NCBI GenBank assembly: GCA_001899685.1
Contig: MKWG01000037.1
Location: 245,777-309,776, forward strand
Direction of reading: 5' to 3'
From: Sphingobacteriales bacterium 44-15
Lineage (GTDB): Bacteria; Bacteroidota; Bacteroidia; Chitinophagales; Chitinophagaceae
DNA: 64,000 nt
Shown here: piece after piece, positions 45,518 to 53,826 of the stretch
How positions within the stretch are numbered: position 1 is the stretch's first letter
How the letters are laid out: each line of letters opens with the position of its first letter
Position numbers and translations under genes: made by a program
The notes under the pieces: model-generated
What the model was told of the DNA's origin: nothing
The model's database searches: none
What the model saw: the letters and a program-made list of their open reading frames with translations, nothing else

Positions 45518-46456
45518 TCAATTACTGAAATCGAACAATGTGGCGGTAAATATTCCTCTTTCTCTTTTTTTAAGCACAACATCCCAGTCGCCTGTGTAGC
45601 GAAGCAGCCGGGGCACCAGGTATCCGCCGCTATGTGTCATTTCTACCTGCATATCCACATCAAAATCGAATAAGCCGGCATGATAGCTCATGCTGTAATG
45701 CCGTGCAAGCACTTCAAGCGTCTTTACACTGAACCATGTTGTCATCCTGTCTATTACGATCTTATTCCTGTTTCCCCCCTCTTCGTCTGTTTTGGCGGTT
45801 ATAGTGAAAACATAGCATAAGTCATCCAGGTATTCATCCTGATCCAGGTCGTAATTATAAAGCCCGGCCATATCCTCATCAAAAATCGCGACCTTATTTC
45901 CTATAAGGGGAAGACCGGGTATAGCTTTACCCGGGTTGAAGAAAAGCATCTTCAACTGCTCTTTTCGTTTATTCATTCCTGATTTCCCTTTCACATCAAT
46001 ATCCATTCCCTTCACAATATTGGTTTCGCCGCAAACAGTATCAGGCGCAAAAAAAAGGCTGGCATACAGCTCCGGGGTGTAATAATTATAGTTCCCCTGC
46101 CTGTCGTAAATATCACCTGTAACCTGTTCCTCTTCCACTACGGTATGCCTGCAGCCTTTCTGCGCCCACTGTCTTGTACGGCTCAACAGCGAGCCCTTTA
46201 CCTTACCCTTCTTATCCTGCATACGGATATCATTAAGAGAGGTGAACTGCAATACCCGCAGGTTACGGAAGGCTTTATAGAAAGTAGTATCATTCTTTAT
46301 CCGTTCAATAAAAGACGGGACATCCACCTTATTACGGATAATGATTTCGGAGAGGGTGATCACTTTCTTATTGATCACTACAGTATCTTTCTGCTGCGCC
46401 GACACAGACAGAAGACTGCCTGTTGCTATCACTATTAAAAAGATATGGCGGCGCAT
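45518..46456 (-). CDS. Exported protein of unknown function
   Basis: 312 residues with a signal peptide (MRRHIFLIVIATGSLLSVSAQ). The mature part starts KDTVVINKKVITLSEIIIRN and contains VPSFIERIKNDTTFYKAFRNLR and an interaction-like beta-rich region (LYNYDLDQDEYLDDLCYVFTI, MEMTHSGGYLVPRLLR). No named domain was recognised. It follows def by 5 nt, so the two are probably cotranscribed. It resembles Bacteroidota outer-membrane-associated proteins that appear in several species beside def, but I cannot confirm it. Function unknown. Confidence 0.65.
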   Translation of the reverse strand: MRRHIFLIVIATGSLLSVSAQQKDTVVINKKVITLSEIIIRNKVDVPSFIERIKNDTTFYKAFRNLRVLQFTSLNDIRMQDKKGKVKGSLLSRTRQWAQKGCRHTVVEEEQVTGDIYDRQGNYNYYTPELYASLFFAPDTVCGETNIVKGMDIDVKGKSGMNKRKEQLKMLFFNPGKAIPGLPLIGNKVAIFDEDMAGLYNYDLDQDEYLDDLCYVFTITAKTDEEGGNRNKIVIDRMTTWFSVKTLEVLARHYSMSYHAGLFDFDVDMQVEMTHSGGYLVPRLLRYTGDWDVVLKKRERGIFTATLFDFSN

Positions 46457-46461
46457 AGCCC

Positions 46462-47040
46462 TTATCGCGGGAAGGTCATTTTATAATCTACCGACACTTT
46501 GCCTTTGGAAATATCCTCCAGTTTGCCTTTGATCAGCCGGCGTTTGAGAGGCTTGAGATAATCAATAAACAATTTTCCTTCAATATGATCATATTCGTGC
46601 AATATGACCCTTGCAGTGATGCCGTTGAAGGTTGTATTATGTGGCTGAAACTGTTCATCAATATAGCGGATAGTTACCTGTTCATTACGCTGAATATCTT
46701 CCCTGATCTTGGGAATGCTCAGGCAACCTTCGTTATAAGCCCATTCTTCCCCGTCCAGCGCTTCCACATGCGCATTTATGAATACCTGCTTTATACCGGG
46801 GGCATCAGGATATTTTTTCTTTTCATCCTCGTCCATGCCTGCAAAGATCTGTGTGCTGTCTATCACAAAAATGCGTATATCCTTATTCACCTGTGGCGCA
46901 GCAAGCCCTACCCCGCTGGAAGCATACATGGTCTCCCACATATCTTCAATAAATTTGCCGAGATGGGGATAATCGGGCTGGATATCTTTACAAACAGTCC
47001 GCAACACCGGGGCGCCGTAAGCTACAATCGGTAAAATCAT
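46462..47040 (-). CDS. def: Peptide deformylase
   Basis: This iron or zinc enzyme removes the formyl group from new N-termini. 192 residues. The three active-site motifs are present: GVGLAAPQ (about 43-50), EGCLSIP with ligand C106, and HEYDHIEGK with H148, E149 and H152. The penultimate Gln of the usual QHE is replaced by Leu (LHEYDH), a variation to check. A TATTTTTG box (47076-47083) precedes the gene. The next gene begins 5 nt after its stop. Confidence 0.96.
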   Translation of the reverse strand: MILPIVAYGAPVLRTVCKDIQPDYPHLGKFIEDMWETMYASSGVGLAAPQVNKDIRIFVIDSTQIFAGMDEDEKKKYPDAPGIKQVFINAHVEALDGEEWAYNEGCLSIPKIREDIQRNEQVTIRYIDEQFQPHNTTFNGITARVILHEYDHIEGKLFIDYLKPLKRRLIKGKLEDISKGKVSVDYKMTFPR

Positions 47041-47075
47041 TATACTATACTATTGATTATGAACTAAACAAGTTG

Positions 47076-47104
47076 CAAAAATAACTGAATTTATTCATTT
47101 GCAA
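47076..47104 (-). promoter_or_regulatory. Predicted def promoter
   Basis: Minus strand: TTG (47102-47104), 18-nt spacer, TATTTTTG (47076-47083), 35 nt ahead of the ATG. Confidence 0.55.
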
Positions 47105-47584
47105 TGAACCGTGAAGACGGGAGCATTTCAGATTTTCGCAGGCGGAGCGTCAGTCATTGAAAGAAACAACACTGAATTTGTGGTGTATGCCAGCCGGTTT
47201 CCTCATTTCAATCCCGCCCGCAGGCTGTATTGATTTAAACGCATATTGTGGCGGGAGAGAAATCTGTTGGGCATTAGTGTAAATGACGCGTATACCATTT
47301 TTTCAGATTTTGGTCGCATTATAGTGGTTTTTAATATAAAATATTTAACTTTAAACAACTTCCGATATTTTATAAAACACCTCTCGCAGCTTACTCCTGT
47401 TCTGAATGGAATTAACGGTTATTACATCGGGCTTTTATTGAACATCTCACTGTGACCTTGTTACGGTATTATGAATTATCACCCCATGCCAGCCTGATAC
47501 ACTGCTCAACTTGTCAGTGTTTTAATTGATCTAAGCAAAGGAATGATTTACGCAAGGCAAAACAAAGTATGAAAAACTTAGTAT
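47105..47584. other. Gap of 480 bp between def and the AraC-type regulator
   Basis: It holds a 22-bp piece (47121-47142, GAGCATTTCAGATTTTCGCA) that matches 19 of 22 bases of the left terminal repeat at 63663-63684. Apart from that it is AT-rich. A 69-codon frame (47246-47455) has no recognisable domain and is treated as chance. Confidence 0.5.
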
Positions 47585-48682
47585 ATGCCTCTATATATGG
47601 ATTTTCATCACATTGAAAATGTTACGGTAGAAGATGTGAAAAGAGCACATATGGCAGACGTTGCCATCCAGGATAAATATGGTGTGCGATATCTTCAATT
47701 TTGGGTAAACCAGGAGGCCGGTGCAGTATTTTGCCTGATTGAAGGTCCTGATCCGGAAACCTGTGAAAAGGTGCACCAGATGGCACATGGCAATATAGCC
47801 TGTGCATTAACAGAAGTTGAGACCGGGTTTTATGAAATGATGATGGGTACGGGGCATGCTGTAAATGACCATGGACTCGTTCAGAAAGAAAACGGTACGC
47901 TTGATACAGGTTACAGGACAATACTTGTAGTTTCTTTGTATGGCATCACCAAAGCCACTGCATCAAGCGATCTTTCAATGCTGCTCACGCCAAACTGGGC
48001 GAGAAAAATAGTCCGGGAGCAAATGGAAAGGTTCGCAGGGAGGCATTTAGCCTGGGATGCCGACGACAGCCTTATGGCGGCTTTTGATGATGCAACAGGT
48101 GCTGTTTATTGCGCTCTGGGTATCAAAAAAGCGCTTGAACAGTTTGAAGATAAACAACCGGATATTATTTTTAAAATGGGATTGAGCGCTTCACAGCCTG
48201 TAACAATGAAAGGTGATTTTTTTAGGGAAGCTATTAATTTAGGACATCGCTTAAGCTTAACTGCTCCGAACAATCAGATACTGGCTTGCGCTCTCATAAG
48301 AAAGATTTGCAAAAACGAAGATGTTTTTTCAGATAATTCTATAAAATCGCTGAATACAAAAGAGCAGGAGTTTATCTCTAATCTTATTTATGTAGCAGAG
48401 TCAAAGATATCAGACCAGCAGTTTGACCTGAATAAATTAAGCAATGAAATATGTATAAGCAGGCCACAATTGTATAGAAAAATAACAGCTTTAACCGGCC
48501 GTTCACCTAATGATTTTATTATTGATCTGCGCATGCAGAAAGCACTTTCCCTGCTTAGACAAAAAAAGCACGGAATAGCCGAAATAGCGTATGATTCAGG
48601 CTTTAACAGCCCTTCTTATTTTTCAAAATGTTTTGTTGAAAAATTTGGATGCACGCCGTCAACATTTTTAAAAAGGGTTTGA
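47585..48682 (+). CDS. AraC-family regulator with DUF4242 and degenerate class III cyclase-like domain
   Basis: 365 residues in three parts. Residues 1-88 are a DUF4242/nickel-binding-type domain (AIQDKYGVRYLQFWVNQEAG; conserved H64 and H68 in EKVHQMAHG). Residues 110-245 look like a class III nucleotide cyclase fold: RTILVVSLYGITK, DDSLMAAFDDATGAVYCALGI, KMGLSASQPVTMKGDFFREAINLGHRL. The first metal Asp is replaced by S117; D160 or D161 may keep the second, so catalysis is unlikely and a ligand-sensing role is inferred. Residues 262-362 are an AraC HTH (LSNEICISRPQLYRKI, IAYDSGFNSPSYFSKCFVEKFG). It precedes the sulfur/redox genes on the same strand. Confidence 0.85.
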   Translation: MPLYMDFHHIENVTVEDVKRAHMADVAIQDKYGVRYLQFWVNQEAGAVFCLIEGPDPETCEKVHQMAHGNIACALTEVETGFYEMMMGTGHAVNDHGLVQKENGTLDTGYRTILVVSLYGITKATASSDLSMLLTPNWARKIVREQMERFAGRHLAWDADDSLMAAFDDATGAVYCALGIKKALEQFEDKQPDIIFKMGLSASQPVTMKGDFFREAINLGHRLSLTAPNNQILACALIRKICKNEDVFSDNSIKSLNTKEQEFISNLIYVAESKISDQQFDLNKLSNEICISRPQLYRKITALTGRSPNDFIIDLRMQKALSLLRQKKHGIAEIAYDSGFNSPSYFSKCFVEKFGCTPSTFLKRV

Positions 48683-48874
48683 TGCTTCTGTAAGCAGGTT
48701 TACCGGAAATTTTATTCCCCCGCATGTTATCCTTAGCATTACCAGTATACTTCTCTGGGTGCATGAACATATTTTACAAGTCTTTGAACAGTTTTTGCTA
48801 ACATATGGCTTGCCTCCTCGTCTAATTTTGATACAGGAGAATTTTTAAGGTACACTTTTTCAATTCAGAAGTCT

Positions 48875-49561
48875 ATGTCCAACTCATACATAAAACCGCG
48901 CAGGAAATTTCTGCAATCACTTACCCTGGGCGCCGCTGCATTAGGAACCACGGGCCTCACAATATCTATAAATGCGTCAGCCGGTAATACAGGTGGAAAG
49001 CACAACACTGATCCTGAAGCATGGATGAAGAAAATCACCGGTAAACACCGTATCGTGTATGATGTAACCGAACCGCACCATCAGTTTCCCTTTGCATGGC
49101 CGCGTGTGTTTCTTTTGACCAATGAGGCTACAGGCACACCGCCAAATGAATGCAGTGTAGTAGTTATCCTCAGACACAATGCCATCCCATTTGCTATGGA
49201 TAATCGTCTCTGGGAAAAATACAAATTCGGTGAAATGTTTCATGTAACTGATTTGAACACTAATGAAACTGCGATGAAAAATCCTTTCTGGAAGCCGGCC
49301 CCCGGTACATATAAATTTCCCGGTTTCGGAGCAGTATCCATTGGCATCAATGAATTGCAGGAAAGTGGTGTACAGTTTCTGGCTTGCGATGCTGCTTTAA
49401 CAGTTTACAGTGCCGTAGCTGCAGGCGAAAATGGAAATGCCGCAGAGGTGAAAAAAGAATGGACTGAAGGCATATTACCCGGTATACATATCGTTCCATC
49501 TGGTGTTTGGGCTGTAGGACGGGCACAGGAAAAAGGATGTGGTTACTGTTTTGTAAGGTAA
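48875..49561 (+). CDS. Tat-exported DsrE-like protein
   Basis: 228 residues. A twin-arginine signal is present: PRRKFLQSLTLGAAALG. The folded part has DsrE-like features, including VVILRHNAIPFAMDNRLW and the C-terminal FLACDAALTVYSAVAAG, followed by LPGIHIVPSGVWAVGRAQEKGCGYCFV. In DsrE-family proteins the cysteine near such a position can carry sulfane sulfur; here the candidate is in FLACDAAL. Export by Tat suggests it folds before secretion, and maybe binds a cofactor. It begins a run of three periplasm-directed sulfur-type genes. Function inferred. Confidence 0.7.
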   Translation: MSNSYIKPRRKFLQSLTLGAAALGTTGLTISINASAGNTGGKHNTDPEAWMKKITGKHRIVYDVTEPHHQFPFAWPRVFLLTNEATGTPPNECSVVVILRHNAIPFAMDNRLWEKYKFGEMFHVTDLNTNETAMKNPFWKPAPGTYKFPGFGAVSIGINELQESGVQFLACDAALTVYSAVAAGENGNAAEVKKEWTEGILPGIHIVPSGVWAVGRAQEKGCGYCFVR

Positions 49562-49606
49562 AGCACAAGCAAGAACCCCCATGTTTACTCTTAGGCAGCA
49601 TTCGTC

Positions 49607-50593
49607 ATGAACCCATTTAAGAAATTAGTCCTGATAATCCTGGCGGGTGAAATGTCAGGCGGGGTATCCTGCAGATCGAATATTGGCACCGGGGCCGGAA
49701 ACAGTATAACACTAACGGACACTCTAAAATCAGTATTATACCTCTCACCAGATACTTCAGAAATACGACAATCGCCACAAGCGGATCTAATCTGGTATGG
49801 AAGAGAGCTGGTAGCTAATACACGAAAATATCTCGGTCCTGCAGGTATTGTAGCGCAGGTTTCGAACCAGCTAAACTGTCAGAACTGCCATCTGGAAGCA
49901 GGCACAAAAGCTGCAGCATACAGTGTCAATTTTTTGGGAGTAGCGGCAAACTATCCTCTGTACAGGTATAGAAGCGGCATGCTGGAAACGATACAATTCA
50001 GAATTAATGATTGCATGATGCGTAGCATGAATGGAAAGTCACTCGACACTGCAGGACGGGAAATGAAAGCGATTGTTGCATACATATTGTGGATTGGCAA
50101 AGATATCCCAGCCAAAATAAAACCTATCAATTCACAGATTGAACAACTGCCGTATCTGCAAAGAGCAGCAGACACAATAAATGGTAAAAAAGTTTATACT
50201 GCTAAATGCCAGTTATGTCATGGTGTAAACGGCGATGGCGGCTACAGTGTAGATGCTGCAATATATTATCCGCCGCTGTGGGGAGCAGGCAGCTATAATA
50301 CAGGAGCTGGTATGTATCGTTTAAGTAGTTTAGCCGGATTTGTTAAAAACAACATGCCCTTTGGCGTTAATCATGGCCAAAGCCAACTGAGCAATGAGGA
50401 ATGCTGGGATGTGGCGGCATTTATTAATGCTAAACCCAGGCCTTATAAAAATTTTCCGGGCGATTGGCCGGATATAAGTAAAAAAGCTATTGATCATCCC
50501 TTTGGCCCTTACGCTGACAGCTTTTCAGAGCTACAGCACAAATACGGGCCATTTGAACCTATCGCAATTAAAAGAAAAAAGAAATTCAATTAA
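49607..50593 (+). CDS. Diheme cytochrome c, thiosulfate dehydrogenase (TsdA)-like
   Basis: 328 residues. A lipoprotein signal is likely (LIILAGEMSGGVSC, C22). Two heme motifs are visible: CQNCH at C91/C94/H95 and CQLCH at C201/C204/H205. Between them RINDCMMRSMNG (C136) matches the motif that in TsdA supplies the cysteine ligand of the active-site heme. TsdA oxidises thiosulfate to tetrathionate or works in reverse. The spacing of heme 1 and this cysteine (45 residues) fits the family as I recall it. It may feed electrons to respiration. It lies 11 nt before the DsrE gene. Confidence 0.8.
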   Translation: MNPFKKLVLIILAGEMSGGVSCRSNIGTGAGNSITLTDTLKSVLYLSPDTSEIRQSPQADLIWYGRELVANTRKYLGPAGIVAQVSNQLNCQNCHLEAGTKAAAYSVNFLGVAANYPLYRYRSGMLETIQFRINDCMMRSMNGKSLDTAGREMKAIVAYILWIGKDIPAKIKPINSQIEQLPYLQRAADTINGKKVYTAKCQLCHGVNGDGGYSVDAAIYYPPLWGAGSYNTGAGMYRLSSLAGFVKNNMPFGVNHGQSQLSNEECWDVAAFINAKPRPYKNFPGDWPDISKKAIDHPFGPYADSFSELQHKYGPFEPIAIKRKKKFN

Positions 50594-50603
50594 AAATACT
50601 ATC

Positions 50604-51029
50604 ATGAAAAAGAAAATTTTAGCATTTCTTACTGTACTCTTTTTGTTATTACACATACAAAATTCAATAGCACAAACCAATGAATACAAAGTAGTATTTG
50701 ATCTTACAAGTTCAGATACTACCGATCATCAAAGCCTCATCAGGTGGTTAGCCGGGATAAGTAAAGCCAATCCCAATGCCCAAATGGAAGTTGTGCTTTA
50801 TGGCCAGTCCTTGTCTATGATAACAAAAGGACAATCTATTGCCGCGAATGAAGTTGAAGCGCTGGCAAAAAATAAAAACATTGCTTTCCGGGTATGCGAA
50901 ATAGCGTTAAAAAAACATGCTCTTACAAAGTCAGATCTACTGGCGGGTGTAGAAACGGTGCCAGATGGCATTTCCGAAATTGTGCAAAAACAAGGTCAGG
51001 GCTGGGGCTATATAAAAGCCGGCAGATAG
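50604..51029 (+). CDS. Exported DsrE-family protein
   Basis: 141 residues from the ATG at 50604. That start is 11 nt past the cytochrome stop and gives a signal peptide (KKKILAFLTVLFLLLHIQNSIA). The frame extends upstream but only inside the cytochrome gene. The mature domain is DsrE/DsrF-like: EYKVVFDLTSSDTTDHQSLIRWL, MEVVLYGQSLSMITKG, IAFRVCEIALKKHAL and VPDGISEIVQKQGQGWGYIKAG. The candidate sulfur-carrying cysteine lies in RVCEIAL. Such exported DsrE proteins are common in Bacteroidota and other bacteria, but what they carry is unclear. Confidence 0.82.
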   Translation: MKKKILAFLTVLFLLLHIQNSIAQTNEYKVVFDLTSSDTTDHQSLIRWLAGISKANPNAQMEVVLYGQSLSMITKGQSIAANEVEALAKNKNIAFRVCEIALKKHALTKSDLLAGVETVPDGISEIVQKQGQGWGYIKAGR

Positions 51030-51068
51030 TTATAAATTAATTTGTTTATCGGGAGCTAAATATTTTTT

Positions 51069-52448
51069 ATGTCAAAAGAAATAATAGGACTATTGGAAAA
51101 AAAGCTGCAAGGCAATGTTATTCTTCCATCAGATCCCTCCTACGATGAGTCCCGCAAAGTCTATAATGGTATGATAGATAAACATCCTGCCGCTATTGCA
51201 TATTGTAAGGATGTGGACGATGTAATTACCTGTGTAAACTTCGCCAGGGAAAACAACATGCTGCTGGCTGTTCGCAGTGGAGGCCACAATGCAGGCGGAC
51301 TGGGTATTGCAGATGATGCACTGGTAATTGATCTTTCCCTGATGAAAGAGATCAGGACAGATAAAAATTCAGAAACAGTTAAGGTACAGGGTGGCTGTTT
51401 GCTGAAAGACCTGGATGCGGCAACACATCAAATTGGCATGACCGTTCCTTCAGGAATATTCGGCACTACAGGCGTAGCAGGCCTTACATTAGGTGGTGGG
51501 CTCGGCAATCTTACCCGTTCTTTCGGGCTTAGCATTGATAATTTACTTGAAGCTGAAGTGGTACTTGCAAACGGCAAGCCTGTAAAAGCTTCTGCAAAGG
51601 AAAATCCTGACCTGTTTTGGGCTTTGCGCGGCGGCGGCGGCAATTTCGGTGTAGTGGTTTCCTTCACGTTTAAGCTATGCCCTGTACATACTGTATATGC
51701 AGGCCCCATGCTATGGGAGCTGGATGATACTGAGGAGATGATGACCTGGCATCATGAATTCATTAATAAAGCACCCAATGAGTTAAGCGGGTATTTTGCC
51801 ATATTAACTGTTCCGCCGGTTACTCCTTTCCCTGAACATCTTCATCTAAAAAAAATGTGCGGAGTAGTCTGGTGCTATGCCGGCGATATGGAAGAGGCTG
51901 AAGAAGTATTCAAACCCATACGAGCAAAGAAAACCCCTTCCCTGGATTTTGTTGGACCTATGCCTGTGCCGGTGCTTCAAACATTGTTTGATGCGTTGTA
52001 TCCACCGGGATTATTATGGTACTGGAAAGCCGATTATGTAAAAGATCTGAGTGCCGAAGCTATAAAACTGCATGTTAAATATGGAAGGCAACTTCCTACT
52101 CCTTTCAGCACTATGCACATGTATAATATCAGCGGCGTAGCGGCTGAAGTTGGTAAAAATGAAACCGCATGGAACTACCGCGGTGCAAATTATGCAATGG
52201 TAATTGTGGGGATAACGAATGACGCGGCTGAGAAGGAAAAAGTGACCAATTGGGCAAAGGAGTATTGGTCGGTCATGCATCCTTATTCGATGGGAGGAGC
52301 TTATGTGAACTTTATGATGGATGAAGGCGCGGATCGTGTAAAAGCAAGCTATGGAGATAATTACAAAAAACTGGCAGAAGTAAAAGCAAAATACGATCCC
52401 GGTAATTTATTCAGGGTTAATCAGAATATAAAACCAGCAGTAGTGTAA
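51069..52448 (+). CDS. FAD-binding oxidoreductase, berberine-bridge type
   Basis: 459 residues. The PF01565 FAD-binding domain is clear: YCKDVDDVITCVNFAREN, VRSGGHNAGGLGI with H73 as the expected covalent FAD histidine, GGCLLKDLDAAT and GVAGLTLGGGLGNLTR. No second linking Cys is present in the usual place, so linkage through His only is likely. The BBE C-terminal domain is visible as YGDNYKKLAEVKAKYDPGNLF. No signal peptide, so probably cytoplasmic. Members oxidise sugars, alcohols or amino compounds. It starts 39 nt after the DsrE gene, so it may share its regulation. Confidence 0.9.
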   Translation: MSKEIIGLLEKKLQGNVILPSDPSYDESRKVYNGMIDKHPAAIAYCKDVDDVITCVNFARENNMLLAVRSGGHNAGGLGIADDALVIDLSLMKEIRTDKNSETVKVQGGCLLKDLDAATHQIGMTVPSGIFGTTGVAGLTLGGGLGNLTRSFGLSIDNLLEAEVVLANGKPVKASAKENPDLFWALRGGGGNFGVVVSFTFKLCPVHTVYAGPMLWELDDTEEMMTWHHEFINKAPNELSGYFAILTVPPVTPFPEHLHLKKMCGVVWCYAGDMEEAEEVFKPIRAKKTPSLDFVGPMPVPVLQTLFDALYPPGLLWYWKADYVKDLSAEAIKLHVKYGRQLPTPFSTMHMYNISGVAAEVGKNETAWNYRGANYAMVIVGITNDAAEKEKVTNWAKEYWSVMHPYSMGGAYVNFMMDEGADRVKASYGDNYKKLAEVKAKYDPGNLFRVNQNIKPAVV

Positions 52449-52592
52449 AAGAATATCCCGCTTTTATCATCAACACATCAAAATGTAAAATTCATTGATA
52501 TAAGCCCTGATAGTAAGTTCATACCGGTAATGGATCATCTTGCAAAGAATATGGCGGAGGCAGCTTCCAGATAAAGTTATGTTTCCGGGGTT

Positions 52593-52671
52593 TCAGGTTT
52601 ATCGTTTCACGTTTATCGTTTCACGTTTGTCGTTTCACGTTTGTCGTTTATCGTTTGTCGTTTTCCCCTTA
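52593..52671. repeat. 3'-end low-complexity repeat, locus 10 (left flank of galM)
   Basis: GTTTATCGTTTCACG and GTTTGTCG words, about 8-16 bp apart. Its segment 52630-52663 is the perfect reverse complement of 53763-53796, so galM is bounded by a 34-bp inverted repeat. Confidence 0.85.
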
Positions 52672-52712
52672 CCACATTTTAATATATCTTCACTCCCAAA
52701 TAATATCCTGCC

Positions 52713-53753
52713 ATGGCTCATATTCTTTCAGAAAAATGGGGTGAAAGAGACGAAAAAGAAGTGCTGCATTTTACATTGACCAATAATAACGGTGTGGAGC
52801 TTAGTATCACCAATTATGGAGGTACCATCACCGGCATCAAAACTCCCGACAGGAATAATATATTTAAAAATGTAACTCTCGCCTTTAATTCACTTGAAGG
52901 ATACCTGCAGCCGGGCAACCCATGCTTTGGATGTCTTGTAGGAAGGTTTGCCAACAGAATTGCCGGTGGAAGGTTCAGCCTTGACGGTAAGGAGTACACA
53001 CTGGCAAAAAATAATAATGGCAACAGCCTGCATGGCGGCATAAAAGGTTTTGATAAAGTGGTATGGGATGCAACGCCTCTTGCTGACAGGAATGGATTGA
53101 GACTTACCTATGCCAGTAAGGACGGAGAAGAAGGATTTCCGGGGAACCTGAACGTGACAGTGGAATACAGCCTGAGCGACGATAATGCAGTAATGATAAT
53201 TTACAGTGCGGTAACAGATGCCCCCACGCCGGTAAACCTTACCAATCACACTTATTTTAATTTATCTGGCGGAACGGATGCTATGATACTGGATCATGAG
53301 CTTCAACTGTCTGCCGAGACTTATACAGTCTCCGACGATTCGCTTATTCCCACGGGAGAAATTGCTCCGGTAGCCAAAACTCCTCTTGATTTCAGAAAAT
53401 CTAAAAAAGTAGGACAAGATATTGCTGCCATCTCGCCGGGATACGATCACAACTTTGTGCTTAATAATCCGGCAGGTGCATTGCAACATACAGGAACACT
53501 ATATCACCCCGCCAGCGGCAGGTATATGGAAACAGCCACTACACAACCGGGTGTGCAGCTCTATACCGGCAACTTCCTGGACGGCAGCCTGAAAGACACA
53601 ACAGACGGGATAAAATATAATAAGCATGCAGGGCTTTGCCTTGAGACGCAGCACTACCCCGATTCGCCTAATCAGCCTTCGTTCCCGGATACCATACTCC
53701 GCCCCGGGCAGCCATTCCATCATACCACAGTATATACTTTTGGAGTAAGGTAG
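52713..53753 (+). CDS. galM: Aldose 1-epimerase (mutarotase)
   Basis: This enzyme interconverts alpha and beta anomers of hexoses. 346 residues. The family motifs are VLHFTLTNNNGVELSITNYGG, FGCLVGRFANRIAGGRF, NNGNSLHGGIKGFDKVVW, the catalytic histidine in VNLTNHTYFNLSG and the base glutamate near LCLETQHYPDSPNQP. No signal peptide, so cytoplasmic. It is flanked by inverted repeats that isolate it between the oxidoreductase and the sulfatase; all three are on the same strand. Whether it is a movable cassette is discussed in the findings. Confidence 0.96.
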   Translation: MAHILSEKWGERDEKEVLHFTLTNNNGVELSITNYGGTITGIKTPDRNNIFKNVTLAFNSLEGYLQPGNPCFGCLVGRFANRIAGGRFSLDGKEYTLAKNNNGNSLHGGIKGFDKVVWDATPLADRNGLRLTYASKDGEEGFPGNLNVTVEYSLSDDNAVMIIYSAVTDAPTPVNLTNHTYFNLSGGTDAMILDHELQLSAETYTVSDDSLIPTGEIAPVAKTPLDFRKSKKVGQDIAAISPGYDHNFVLNNPAGALQHTGTLYHPASGRYMETATTQPGVQLYTGNFLDGSLKDTTDGIKYNKHAGLCLETQHYPDSPNQPSFPDTILRPGQPFHHTTVYTFGVR

Positions 53754-53762
53754 CGCTATGTC

Positions 53763-53814
53763 AAACGACAAACGATAAACGACAAACGTGAAACGATAAA
53801 CGATAAACGCGAAA
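53763..53814. repeat. 3'-end low-complexity repeat, locus 11 (right flank of galM)
   Basis: AAACGACAAACGATAAACG and related words start 10 nt after the galM stop. 53763-53796 is the exact reverse complement of 52630-52663. Confidence 0.85.
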
Positions 53815-53826
53815 TAAATATACAGG

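Noticed and set aside
47246-47455. 69-codon plus-strand frame between def and the AraC gene
   Set aside because: AT-rich translation, no domain and no promoter; consistent with chance.
52540-52779. 79-codon frame covering the repeat before galM
   Set aside because: Its middle is a translation of the TTTATCGTTTCACG repeat.
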